A DNA stretch of 64,000 nucleotides from Welwitschia mirabilis (GCA_051453625.1 JBOZIK010000001.1:234255927-234319926); one strand, 5' to 3'. Numbered from the stretch's first letter, positions 34,861-46,057 are shown. The notes: generated by a model not told the origin, from the sequence alone. Translations and numbers: made by a program.

Positions 34861-36480
34861 ATAGACCAATCAGTATGTAACTAAGAGACCACCTCTCATT
34901 TCCCATAGGATACATCTCAGGAGAACTATATGAGGATAGCTCACCTGATTAATAGCACATCCAAACTTAGGGTTATCTAAAAACCTCATTTAGGAACATA
35001 CCAAAGGAGTGTATAAGTTATGGTCGAATGGTTGGTTGCACCAATAGCCAAGCAACCACGCCTATGTATCCTCATCTAGAGGATATTAGATCACACATAG
35101 TTCTATCTAGGACATCATTCTCATTTCCACCAATACGCACGAGCATATGATATGTCGAGGTAGTTCATGTTAGTGGCATATGGGCAATTTATGCATAAAC
35201 TAATGCAAGAACGTAATAATCAACTCAACTAAAGGAAGAGTATCATGACATATTTAAATGACATGTTACCAAAAGGTATTATACACAAATATATATACAT
35301 AAGCATAATAGCTATGTCTAAAAATATAGGAGACAACTAGTCAGAAACTCTTAAGGTCATAACATTCATTCCTGATAAGGAATTATAATGCATGAATGAT
35401 GATAATACTTATGTATATTATCATAAATCGTATATGAATAACCAAATGTATATATATAGTGAACTCCCTAGTCACTTGGCCAAAAATTATCCATTAGACA
35501 CACAGAAGCTAAGCATGTCAAGAGGTCCCTCGATTCCCTCCCTTATCTTAGTCTACATCAATGGAAGGGAATAAAATATATAAATAACCATTGGTAGCTT
35601 CATCAACTAAGCATGTAAAGAGATCGCTAAAATATATCCCTTATCTTAGTATCAGCCAAGGGGAAGAATGACATTAATAGTATAACATGGTGCAGAAATG
35701 CGATTAACACTCAAGTATACATATACACATGCCATTATGGTAGGGTACCTTATGACTGTTCCTTTTATAACATAATATCATGAATATAATAATATATAAA
35801 TATATAAAATGTCTAAAGGAACTAGTCCATATGCCACTGAATTAGATCTCTAGTCTCAATAGACTTGGTATCATAGAAGTTAAATGATAAAAGAAGCTAA
35901 TTCTATGCCTAGCTATTTTCAACGAGCATCAGAGAAAAATTACTAATGGTATATCATTGTACATAATGTAATCAATAAATACTTAAAACATTTAATTCAC
36001 AAGCACGAACATGTAAGATAATATATTTAAGGCTATATACTTGGATTGTGATAAGACACGTTGAGGTAGCCATAGTCTCTAAGACATGTGCTAGACCTGC
36101 ATCATTGGATAACTATACCATGCATAATATAATTAATTTATATCACATAATCACATACCATTATGGCAAGGAAAAACCATAGACCCTCCTCTTATAATGC
36201 TAACATAGTATCTAAATCTATAAATTAAATTACTTACAATGTTAACAATAATAAAAAGGGGCTTAATCAAATTATGTCATGTATACATATCTATATATTT
36301 ATCGCTAAATTCCATCACATCATAGAAAAAAGATCACTAGCGATATATCATTAATACATAATATAATGAATAACTACTATAGCTTCTTTATCTAAGAATT
36401 CAATATAAATATTTAATTTTATCTAAACATTTGTCTTATCATGCATTTACTTCTGACATTAATTTATACTTGAAAATGCA
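34861..36480. repeat. Degenerate satellite-like block
   Basis: Phrases recur at about 420-500 bp. CATGCCATTATGGTAGGGTA (35730) and CATACCATTATGGCAAGGAA (36156) are one pair; ACTAATGGTATATCATTGTAC (35940) and ACTAGCGATATATCATTAAT (36337) are another. A shorter duplication of about 100 bp is seen as CTAAGCATGTCAAGAGGTCC (35509) and CTAAGCATGTAAAGAGATCG (35608). It has more CpG and GC than the neighbours. No coding signal. Unit limits are approximate. Confidence 0.5.
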
Positions 36481-36499
36481 TCATGTTTTCCCTTATGAT

Positions 36500-37510
36500 G
36501 TATATACATGTAATGCTAACATAATATAAAGTACTATTATGAATGTCCTATGATGTGATTTAATATACAAGTAACGTAATTATTATGATATAGTATATAA
36601 TGAAATATGGTATGATATAAAGTGACATAATATAGTATAATATATTATACAATATAAAATATAATATAGTATATAATATAATAGAGTAAAGTAACATAGT
36701 ATAAAATATCATGTTATTGTGTATATTCTATAGTAGAATATAATGTAATATTATACACATGAAATGACTAATTTAGTAAAATATAATATTGAGTAAAATT
36801 ACCGTATATGCTAACATAATTTAATATAAGATAATATAATATATATTACAAGAATATGATTTAATGATATGGTATAATATAGGATATAATAATATAATCT
36901 AACGTATTATAATCATAGTACGATTTAATATTTATGTATATAAAATAACATAATAAAATGTTATGGTACAAATGAAAAATAATATATTATACTTGCCATA
37001 CATTATAAAATGTAAAACAATATAATCATGATATAATATAATATTATCATAATATAATAAAAATATATATTATAATGTTTATAACCTTATGCTTATGGAA
37101 TAACCTATTATAAAATAATATAATGTTATACCTATTATGTGATACAATATAATCCAATAAATATGCAATATATTGTATTATACATGCAATGATACATAAG
37201 GTAATATACCATATATACTACAGTTATATTATTATGTAATATAGTATAACTGATATGTAATATAATAAAATAATATAAATGTAGTTTAGTATGGTATTAT
37301 ATAATACAAGGTACTGTAATACAGTATGTAATTTTATATAATATAATATAAATATAATATAAAACAACATTATATGGAATAGCATAATTACGATATACTA
37401 TTTTATAATATAATGCAAGGTAAGATAATTTTATATTGTAATTTAATATAATATAAAATAATATGGTATAACATTCTAAATATGTATTATATAATATAAT
37501 ACATATGTTT
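36500..37510. repeat. TATAATATA-rich low-complexity tract
   Basis: About 1 kb made almost wholly of A and T, with endlessly varied TATAATATAA words and few G or C. No exact period can be read by eye. It probably melts easily and may act as a matrix-attachment or fragile site, which is only inference. Confidence 0.8.
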
Positions 37511-37639
37511 TAAATTTAATATAAGGATGTAAAATTACAAATGTGGATATTAGATAAGTTTGTACAGTATTGCATATTATATGGATGATAAAAATAAAAG
37601 TAAGTATGCATGTATGTTCTTATAGTATAAGAATTTAAG

Positions 37640-37990
37640 GAGTTTATAGAAACATACCTTTTGGACTTCAAAAATACACTAGAAATATTTATACATATAC
37701 CAAACCCTCCATAGCTATAAATTAGACTTCTGTTTATCACCGAACGACCAAAGAAATGTAGCCTCCCCCAGATCATTGCTTTTTGATTTCTTCTTTTATG
37801 AGGCAGATGAAATGGAGTCTTCAAATCCATTACACTCGACATGTCTTGCTATAGCTCTTTCCAAAAGTGCAATCCAACTATAATTGATAGCATGCTCTTG
37901 GACATATGATTTTAAGGCCAAGATCTTCATCTAGGACAATGCATAGGGTTTTCTTAATTCCACTTTAACACAACTACATCTGGGAGGTGG
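37640..37990 (-). pseudogene. Unidentified minus-strand coding-like stretch left of the CACTA element
   Basis: On the minus strand one frame reads L-R-K-P-Y-A-L-S, a stop, M-K-I-L-A-L-K-S-Y-V-Q-E-H-A-I, then Y-S-W-I-A-L-L-E-K-A-I-A-R-H and L-G-E-A-T-F-L-W-S-F-G-D-K, with only a few stops. The composition is more protein-like and GC-richer than the surrounding DNA. The phrase W-x-x-L-L-E-K-A-x-A faintly recalls the calpain core, but this is too short to assign. It could be an exon remnant of a host gene or a captured fragment. A 108-codon ORF at 37516-37842 in another frame overlaps it and is not favoured. Confidence 0.3.
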
Positions 37991-38750
37991 CAAGTCCAAC
38001 TGCTCTTAGTTTCCTTCTATAGCATTATTGCACTTTTAAAATCTTAATTTTCTCCTAGTCTTTGTAATTCACAACAACTCCGAGGATTGGTTACATAGTC
38101 TTGCACATTTTACATTTCTCACTGAGTGTTCATTAAAACCGCACTCCGTGTGAAAACTAAAAGCATTGAGAAATGACTTATATTTGGAGGGGAAATAAGT
38201 TGAAGCATAAGAAAAATAAAGAAAGGAGGAGATGTATGCAAATAATCCCATGCATGGAATGGACGATGTGTGGATTCTTTTTTGTTAGGTATCTACATTT
38301 TCTCAGAGAGTGTTATCCTTCCTAAAATTCCACTACCATCTCCATTGATGTGTAAGTAGCCACACATATCCTCCATTATATTCAAGTTCTAAATAACATG
38401 AGCTTGGATTATGTGGTTTACAATAAAGCCATAAGATCCTCTATTCAAATGTGATAAATGCCTACAAATCTTGGATGTTGTAAACCTCTGGATGGAGAGG
38501 ATTGCATGTAAATATATTGTTCCACTAATAACTTTGATCCTATAGCTATATTAGTAACTCTAGTCCTTACTTTTTGGTTTTTCAAAGTCTAGTCAATTAT
38601 GCAAGAATCAAAAGAAATCACAAGACGAAATCCAAATTAGGCCATGGGATCAAAATATAGTATTAACCAAATATAGTGGCTTCTAAATTGAAAAACGAAA
38701 CTGACATAATGATGCCACATAAGGAAAATAAATCATAGAGAACTATTTTA

Positions 38751-38753
38751 TTA
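38751..38753. other. Target-site duplication, left (TTA)
   Basis: TTA immediately before the CACTA terminus. The same TTA follows the right terminus at 46058-46060. CACTA elements make 3-bp duplications. Confidence 0.8.
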
Positions 38754-39011
38754 CACTATAATAAATATAGGCTTTAAATGAATTTATTTAAATAAATGCC
38801 TTAATTATAATGATTTTTAAGGTGTTCATTTTAATAAACACCTTGAGTAAAATGATTAATAATCTTTTTAAAGCATTTAATAGAATAAACGCCATAAAAG
38901 ATGAGCCCATTTTTATGATATTTAACTAAACAAAAGCCATAAAAGTGATCCAATTTTTTTTTGGATTTAATGTTTCAAGGTATTTAATAGAACAAACACC
39001 ATAAAAACTTT
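38754..39011 (+). repeat. Left CACTA terminal and subterminal repeats
   Basis: The TIR at 38754-38771 is followed by five or more variants of the motif (A)AGGCGTTTATTT in both orientations. Examples are AAATAAATGCCTTAA (38791), the hairpin AAGGTGTTCATTTTAATAAACACCTT (38819-38844), ATAAACGCCATAAAA (38885) and ACAAACACCATAAAA (38993). The GC pairs of the motif are often mutated here to GTG or CAC. Confidence 0.82.
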
Positions 39012-39359
39012 ACAACAAGACATTAAAAATCTTTTTCACCTATTAGCACATGAGTAAAAAGTTTTGTACATTTTTTTGGAGAAAAAGAGGATGCAAGTTG
39101 AAAGTTATGTGTATTTTTTAAAGAAAAAAGGGCACGAGTCGAAAGCTCTATGGGTGGACTAGGTTTTCGAGTTTCGTTTCGCATATCATCTATTGCAAGT
39201 GGAGAGGAGTAATGTGTTTGGCCTTTTTGAGAAAACAAAATAGAGATTTATTTTTGTCAAGTGAACAAGTAATTGTACTTTTGGTGGTAACATGTTTCTG
39301 CACAACCAGAGAAAAATAAAAAATAGTAAAACAAAAATCCTGAAATTTAAATTCGAGGT

Positions 39360-40400
39360 GGAGAATTCAGTGAAAGATCATAAAAGGAATACATCTGGGG
39401 TAATTGCCGTCGAGGCCAAGATTGTTGAAGTTCTTGTTGCATAATATTCTAGCCCTAATTTGAAAATGAGGCTTCTTTCTATTCACCACTCTTTGAATTT
39501 TCTTTTCTGTGGCTTTATTTCCCTTAGTATTGTGAAGGTATGTGATGTTTATTCTTTCTGCTTCACTCCTTTTCTGTTCTTTCACTTGTATCTGAATCTT
39601 TTGCTTTTTCATTTTTAAGGCTAAGGTACAGAACAGCATTGCATCTTAGGATTCCTGTATTTATTCTTGATACAAAATATTTAGGTTTGCTTATATGCAT
39701 TTCAACTTTTGTGATTTTTGCTACAATCTTAAGATAAGTCATAGGTCTAATGCTTCAAATTCTCTAGATAGTTTCCCTCCTTCTTGCACATCTCTAGCTG
39801 GCTCGACCATTGTCATAATTGTTGATTTAGTTTTTGTAGCATCTGGAGCTATTTTATTTGATGGATCTACTTTCTCTTCAACTTTAGATGTTTCCCCTTC
39901 TTTTTCTAATTCTTTTTCTTCTTCTTTACTAGTCTATTCTGTAACAATGATTTTTGTTCCTTCTACGGTGGTCACAATATATGTTTTTTCTATTTTTAAT
40001 GCCTTCTCCTTGGAAGGAGTTGTCTCCCCAGTGATTTTGAGCTCACTTTCCTTAGCTGCATCTTCCTTCGGTTCCTCCACCTTGGATTCTTGTTCTTCCT
40101 CTCTTGGAAGAAATTGAGACCTTTTCGAGTCCGTATGTTATAGGGTTATAAAGTAAGATCATTCCATATTTTGTCACATCTCAAATAAATCTTTTGCCCC
40201 TAGAAAACCCATAAAATGCCTAAAGTATTTAGAAGAGTTCTTACAGATATTCTTTTAAGAGAAGAAGAATTAGTGTATGTGTGACTTTGAGTTTGTTTCA
40301 TTACCTATTTTTCCGAGTTCTTCCAGAAGCTTATGTAAAGCCTTGAAGTTGTTCTTGATCATAGCTAGATTGGTTTCTTAACTACTTTCTAAGGTTTTAT
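39360..40400 (-). pseudogene. Lys/Glu-rich minus-strand coding stretch inside the CACTA element
   Basis: The long plus-strand ORF at 39695-40117 is a shadow. The minus strand over the same bases reads F-L-P-R-E-E-E-Q-E-S-K-V-E-E-P-K-E-D and continues in one frame for about 120 codons with a single TAG near 39938. It has repeated Lys-Glu-Glu runs and a segment T-Y-I-V-T-T-V-E-G-T-K-I-I-V-T. Upstream, N-N-F-K-A-L-H-K-L-L-E-E-L-G-K-I-G at about 40370-40315 ends beside GTAATG, a plausible splice donor. Downstream, M-Q-Q-E-L-Q-Q-S-W-P-R-R-Q (about 39450) may be a last exon. This looks like a captured spliced host gene for a charged, disordered protein. I do not recognise the family. Confidence 0.45.
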
Positions 40401-42354
40401 GAAGCAAAAAACAAATTAGTTCAATAAGAAATGCGATGGCTATTCAAGAATAAATAGATTAATGTGAGAATATGTATTGATTTTTATGTGACATCTCTAG
40501 TTTAGAAAAGAAGAGATAAAGAACTCCAAGTTTGCTAGTAGAGCTATTTTAATGGACTTAGAGGCTTTACTAAAATATTTGCAAAATATCTGGCCTTGGA
40601 ATAAGAAAAAAGAGTCTAAAGATATGTCTCTTTCAAACAAAGAGAATTTTTTAACATATAATCAAAGCTGTTAAAAAAAAATCTTGAGAACTTTTGTAGG
40701 TTCGATAAAAATGAAAAATGTGAGATGCAAGATAAACAAGGGTGTCTAAACTTTACATTCATGCTATTTAAAAGTAATAGCAGTATAGGTCATTTCAAAA
40801 GTCATTTAGACATCAAGATTTCAGTTGTTGGGAGCTAAATATGAGTGTCTAAACTTGATGTTTATGCAATTCAAAAGCACTAAGAGCAAATTTCATTACA
40901 GTAATCATTTGGACATCATAACTTATGCATGAGTATAATCATAAGAATAAGTTGATTTGTTTTACTTATTGTTTTATTTTGTTCTATGGTAGAGAGTGGA
41001 GACCAGAGACTAAATTTTTAGTTCAAGCAAGATCCTTCTCAAACTCCTTTAAAGTTACCACTTGGATATACCTCATGATGATTTTATTCTTGTAATTAGA
41101 TTTGCTGCATCTCTTAATCATATTATTAATGCATAAACTACAACTTTATTAGTGATTTAAAGTCAGAAACTTCTACTCATAGCAAGGCATTAATACTTGT
41201 GTAGATGTGGTCAAGGAGTACTTAAAATATCATCCTAATATTTCTATGACATATGATTTATCAAATTCAACACCTCTTATTTCTATTACAACAAAGGAAC
41301 ATACTAATGTAACTAATGAACTTATATTTGTAAATTCACAGCTAGTGTAGCTATGCAGGAGCATGACAGGGATCTGCAAATAGCTCAAAAAATATATAAG
41401 AAAGGCTAAATAGCATTGCAAATGGTGGTCAAAGGCATAAATTACCTCGAAGTAGTTAGATTACTTTTATAAAAGGAGTTAGCAATCATGATGTTGCCTA
41501 ACAAGGTTGGGAGTATAGCTTTACATGTTACCATAAGGAAGAAATAAGATGAGATATATCTTTTATTCTGTGTCTTTATCTTAATCTTAGATCGTCTGTG
41601 TTCCTAATTTGAGATCATATAGTATAACTTTGTAAGATGAAAGTAGAAACTAAGGGCTATGGCATTCCATTTTTGCAATATTTGTTGTACATATAAAAAA
41701 TTCAACATACTATTTAGAATGAGATTGAATTTTTCTTTTGGACATCATTGAAATATAGGTTTGTGGATTCATCCCTTAAAATCTAACATGTAGACATTGT
41801 AGGTAAACCTCTATGCAATATTTCTATAAAAACTATCACTCTAGCATTGTAGGTGAACCTCTCTCAATTACTCTATGTTCAAAAGAAAAATTCAATGATG
41901 TGCAAATACTCTGTGTTTAATTGTAGGTAAACCTCTATGCAATATTTCTATAAAAAATTCAACATGCTATTTAGAATCAAAGATACAAATACTCTATCTT
42001 CAATTGAGTTTTTTACACAAGAGATTAAAAAAATATTACATTAATATTGGTATTCTATCAATAGTTTAAATATTATTAGAGTTGCTAGTATGCCAAATGC
42101 CAACTACTTCTCTCAATTACTCTGTAGCTAATTAACAAGCATATAAAAATACAAACGCTCTCCCCTAGTGTAAAAAAATATTTGAAATTCCATGACCTCT
42201 CTCTTAACCTTCTTATCCATTAACTCGCTACTAGTTTAGCTAACCCCTACTATCCACTTGGTTACTGGTTTACTTAATAGTAAATGATCATTAATTGATG
42301 ATGCAATAATTAGTGTATTGATAGTACAGTGGAGGAGAAAGAAAAAAGTTTAGT
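40401..42354. other. CACTA interior without recognised gene
   Basis: No transposase or other domain was readable on either strand. A local repeat, ATTGTAGGTAAACCTCTATG followed by CAATATTTCTATAAAAA, occurs at 41796 and 41920, and a half copy (ATTGTAGGTGAACCTCT) stands near 41854. TTCAACAT(A/G)CTATTTAGAAT occurs at 41701 and 41958. Confidence 0.5.
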
Positions 42355-42365
42355 NNNNNNNNNNN
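42355..42365. other. Assembly gap (11 N)
   Basis: Short N run inside the CACTA element. Confidence 0.99.
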
Positions 42366-44734
42366 AATGTGGGTGGCCACATGACCTACCTTTCCTAATC
42401 ATCACATTGTACATAAGTAATTCATAATGAAGACACTAACATTTACACTGAATAGTAACATAAAAATAAAATTAAATCTAAAATATCATATCTAAAAGAG
42501 AATCATAGTAATACATTATTCATAAGAACAATAATTTTACTAATTACTTCTTTCTTAAAAGATCAGCTCTTAAAATTCAATAAAAGATTACTAATTTCTC
42601 CTAAAATAATTCTCTAATAACTCCAAGATTACTAACTAATAATAGTTCAAAACACTTGTAGGGTAGTAATTAACTCTGTAGAAGGACAACTAACTCACTC
42701 ACAAATTTAGGTGATGACAAAGTCAAAAATCTAAGCTGTGAAAGATAATTAATCTAGAAGGGAAATGGTTTCTTCAACTTTGTTCTCCAAGATTTTTCTC
42801 TGTTATCTGAATTTTATTGTTGCTAAAGACCTGAATGATTTGAGAAAACTCAATCGCATTATGAGTCAAACGCTCTTCATAACATTGTTGTTTTTACTTG
42901 CTCTCATCATTTATGATTTTCTCATAAAGACTAATATTAATCTCTTTTTCACAGGCCAGATGCTGTGTACAGAGACTTCTGATTCTTGTTTTCATAAGCC
43001 ATTCTTTAGGTTATCTCATAGATTCATTCACCACTGTCAGTTGTTCATTAAAAGGTAATGCCTTAAGAGATAAAAAATTTGTGTTTCTTATTTTTGAAAA
43101 ATAGTAACTTTGATTTTTTGTAATACAAAAGTCATAAAAATAGAAAAGATAGAAATGAAGGAAGAGGGAAGGTATTTACACTTATCATTTAAAGTGCTAG
43201 AAATATTTTTGATGAGTTTCATATGGTACTTTTCATGCATGCCTTCTAATCCATGGTTTCTCACTTCCCTTACATCCACTGTTAACACATATGTAAAGAG
43301 TTCTAGAGGAGTTAAGCTTTAATCTAAATAATAATAGGTTGAAAAGTTACAGGAATAGGAGAATATGCCTAGCTATCAACTATTTTATTTTTTAAATATT
43401 AACTATATATGATCATTTTATATTTGTTTTTGTAATCCATGAATAAATAAAAAGTGATTTTCTCAATGGAATAGTAGATAAGATATAATATGTGTCTCTT
43501 TCATATCTTAAATTTATGTTAAAGGAACATAAAGAGAACCCTAGAAAAGGATTCCATGATGCTCTAAACTATTTTTTTGACATGCACACGTGTAACTTTA
43601 GGCCCTTTATGTTAAGATCTTTTAAGAACCAACACATATGTAAGATTATTAACATTTTAGCAATTATCTATTAAGCCTGTGCATATGCATTTCGTACTAG
43701 GCTTTTGGATCCTTAGTGTGAGCATATGTTTTTATGATAAACATTTAGTTTTTTTTAATGTACATTTTCAATTTTGGCATTATAAAACATCTTTCTTGTG
43801 TTATTCTTGTGCTATTTTCAGCCTTTTCACATGATTACAAAGTCCTCAGAAGTGTTTCTCATGATTAAATTTTAAAGGTATGTTTTGTAGAGGTCTAATC
43901 CTGTTATAATTTTTGACAAGGGATATTATTATAAGTTCTTTCAAGGATTTTTGGTATTTTATGCATTATTTCACTGGTTTCTTTATCCTTTACCTGTTAA
44001 TCTATATCCTTCATCTCATTCCATATTATTAGATCACAATGTTGATGATGATATCGGTTTCATTCCCGTGATGTTTTAATTTGTAATATTTTTAGTAATG
44101 ATGGTACATGAAATATTCATTTCCAAGAAATGAGTTTTAGAATAATATTAGGCTAGGAATCATAATGCATAACATTTTAATTAAAAAATATCTAAAGTTT
44201 AAATCTGAATAATTCATATTTGAATGAACGCATATGAATGATTTTGGTGCTAGGAATGGCTTTGGAACAAGCATCACCTCATAGGAAAGAGTCAGATGAA
44301 CTGTTATGCATCCATTAACTGTGTTGAATCATCACATGATTAGATGGTTAATAACTGTACTACTATAACAAGAACAGAGAAAATCAGGGAACATATCAGT
44401 AAAGGATCCTACTACATACTAAAACAAATAGATCTGGCATTAAGAGTTATGTTGACAATACAATAGTAGTATGAGATGAATTAGGTTATAGATTTATGAC
44501 TATATCAGCATCTAAATTATGAAGAGACATGGATGCAATTTCCTTTAATATTAGGCATTCCTAACAAAAAATGCCTTTAGTGTTGAAATGAAATAGAGTT
44601 CTAATTTAATTAACATGGATTTTGATTGATATGATCATCAGTTTCTTAATGATAGTGATAAAAATAATGTTTTTGCTTGTCTTTCTTGAGAATTTTATCT
44701 ACTATGTATTTTTTGATGTTACTTTGTGCAATAG
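42366..44734. other. CACTA interior, possibly intron of the captured gene
   Basis: Several ORFs of 60-97 codons (42765-43058, 43110-43322, 43492-43674) show no recognisable domain. If the ubiquitin-protease exons were captured as genomic DNA, part of this is the intron upstream of 44735. I looked for the preceding exon (the N-F-G-N-T-C-Y-C-N-S catalytic-Cys segment) and did not find it. Confidence 0.4.
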
Positions 44735-44851
44735 AATTTGTATTTCTATGTTCCTTTCAGGGAACAACTATTGGAATATTACAATAGGATAAAAGGGAAA
44801 GCAAAAGTAGAGGAAAATTTTCTCACTTGTCTAGTTGATCTGTTTACGCAA
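44735..44851 (+). pseudogene. Captured exon of a UBP3/UBP4 (USP12/46-type) ubiquitin-specific protease
   Basis: Exactly 39 open codons between an AG acceptor (TGCAATAG, ending 44734) and a GT donor (GTATGT at 44852). It reads [15 protein letters not shown], then [14 protein letters not shown]. Plant UBP3/4 and animal USP12/46 share A-L-Y-F-C-x-P-F-R-E-x-x-L and E-N-L-x-T-C-L-A-D-L-F right after the catalytic Cys box. These enzymes cleave ubiquitin from proteins. The catalytic Cys would lie in the preceding exon, which was not found, so the fragment cannot be active. It is open and barely diverged, in contrast to the retroelement remnants. The N gap after it hides the next exon. The Met in this stretch (44738 in another register) is not a true start. 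Confidence 0.88.
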
Positions 44852-44873
44852 GTATGTCATTTAAAACATGTTA

Positions 44874-45102
44874 NNNNNNNNNNNNNNNNNNNNNNNNNNN
44901 NNNNNNNNNNNNNNNNNNNNNNNNNNNNNNNNNNNNNNNNNNNNNNNNNNNNNNNNNNNNNNNNNNNNNNNNNNNNNNNNNNNNNNNNNNNNNNNNNNNN
45001 NNNNNNNNNNNNNNNNNNNNNNNNNNNNNNNNNNNNNNNNNNNNNNNNNNNNNNNNNNNNNNNNNNNNNNNNNNNNNNNNNNNNNNNNNNNNNNNNNNNN
45101 NN
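44874..45102. other. Assembly gap (229 N)
   Basis: Run of N between the two ubiquitin-protease exons. Reading frames across it are meaningless. Confidence 0.99.
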
Positions 45103-45118
45103 GGAGTTGTTTGCGAAA

Positions 45119-45402
45119 GAAGTACTTGATTCAAATGGGTGCCATTTTGCATTTGTTCATCTTACCTAATGATGCATTAATTTGTATTGTCTAATGTAGA
45201 TGTTATATTAAACAACCTAGTTTGAATGGATGCCATTTTAGCACTTGGTTTGAATGAGTGACATTTTCCTTCTAATCTTATAATGGGTGCCTACAGATCA
45301 TTTTAGCACCTAGTTCGTATGGATGCCATTTTGCATTTGTTCATCTCACCTAATGGTGCATTAATTTGTATTGTCTAATGCAGATGTCGTATTAAACAAC
45401 CT
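45119..45402. repeat. 184-bp tandem duplication
   Basis: GTGCCATTTTGCATTTGTTCATCTTACC (from 45140) recurs as ATGCCATTTTGCATTTGTTCATCTCACC (from 45324), and identity continues through GCATTAATTTGTATTGTCTAATG to AAACAACCT. Between the copies the phrase TTGAATGGATGCCATTTTAGCAC appears in related forms. It lies where the exon encoding the protease Q-D-A-H-E-F box would be expected, but no such reading is convincing. Confidence 0.8.
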
Positions 45403-45699
45403 CTCAAGTTTCAATGTTTTCATTATATATATGTTTTACGTGAGGTAAATTTTATGCTAAAGGAGCATATTATAATTTTAAGTTTCTTTAGTAGTTTTAA
45501 TCTTCTTACTAACATGCATGTGTTTCAGAAATAAGGCCTCTAGTTACCATCGAAGAGTGACAACTTTAAATAGTGCATTAATCGTTCAAAACATTATAAA
45601 AGTGAGCTTTCTGCATGCTTTCATAAGCTTTGAAATATATAATAAGTTAGTGATGTAGCATTAATATAGGTTATACAATAATTGTTTCCATTCTTTCAG

Positions 45700-45829
45700 A
45701 ACCAGAGCCAGCAACAAATGGGCACTTATTGGTTAATGCTAATGGAGGACTAAATCAAATGCGAACAGGGGTTGAATTTTCATGGTTTTGGCATTTTCAA
45801 AAGATCCCCATCATAAGGATCACCTGTAG
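45700..45829 (+). pseudogene. Second captured exon of the UBP3/UBP4-like protease
   Basis: After a pyrimidine-rich acceptor (TTCTTTCAG, ending 45699) one frame reads E-P-A-T-N-G-H-L-L-V-N-A-N-G-G-L-N-Q, then T-G-V-E-F-S-W. This fits the variable Asn/Gly-rich linker that in UBP3/4 and USP46 precedes T-W-V-H-x-I-F-Q-G-x-L-T-N-E-T-R-C. The following bases (W-F-W-H-F-Q-K, then a shifted match down to CTGTAGAT) resemble that box at the nucleotide level with small indels. Same strand and correct order relative to 44735-44851, about 850 bp downstream. The exon end is broken and runs into the CACTA right subterminal region. Less certain than the first exon because the linker is poorly conserved. Confidence 0.6.
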
Positions 45830-45859
45830 ATTTTTTTTTAAGGGTGATGGATCTTTTGA

Positions 45860-46057
45860 GGTGTTTATTTGATATTAAAATACATTGAACCTCAAAAGAT
45901 ATTTAAGGCGTTCATTTCAAAAAAACGCCTTAAAAGTCTTTTAAAACATTTTAAGGCGTTTTTATTTCAATGCCTTAAAAGGCTATAGACTTTCAAGCCA
46001 ATTATTTTTAAAGAGTTTTGTAAATAAATGCCTTAAAATCCTATATTTCTTGTAGTG
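45860..46057 (-). repeat. Right CACTA subterminal repeats and terminal inverted repeat
   Basis: It has a hairpin TTTAAGGCGTTCATTT / AAAAAACGCCTTAAAA (45902-45936), a second pair TTTTAAGGCGTTTTTATTT / ATGCCTTAAAA (45950-45981), and AAATAAATGCCTTAAAA (46022-46038). The TIR is at 46040-46057, ending TTCTTGTAGTG. The motif keeps its CpG here (GGCG) better than at the left end. Confidence 0.88.

Larger units (their letters stand above)
38754..46057. mobile_element. CACTA (En/Spm-type) DNA transposon carrying gene fragments
   Basis: 7304 bp bounded by an 18-bp terminal inverted repeat. The left end reads CACTATAATAAATATAGG and the right end, in reverse complement, CACTACAAGAAATATAGG; 16 of 18 positions are identical. 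A TTA duplication lies on both sides. Inside each end are subterminal repeats of the form TTAAGGCGTTTATTT, partly as hairpins, as CACTA transposases need. No transposase (TNP2-like or TNPA-like) ORF could be recognised, so it is probably non-autonomous. It contains two plus-strand ubiquitin-protease exons (44735-44851 and about 45700-45829) and a minus-strand Lys/Glu-rich stretch (39360-40400), which suggests a Pack-CACTA. It has two N gaps. Confidence 0.9.

Noticed and set aside
36500-37510. Many TATA-box-like sequences
   Set aside because: They are part of a low-complexity AT tract and cannot be told from background.
39695-40117. 140-codon plus-strand ORF rich in Ser
   Set aside because: The minus strand gives a coherent Lys/Glu-rich protein, and Ser-rich text is its typical shadow.
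44738-45169. Long ORFs reading through N
   Set aside because: Open only because N codons are not stops. Only the part before 44852 has meaning, as an exon.
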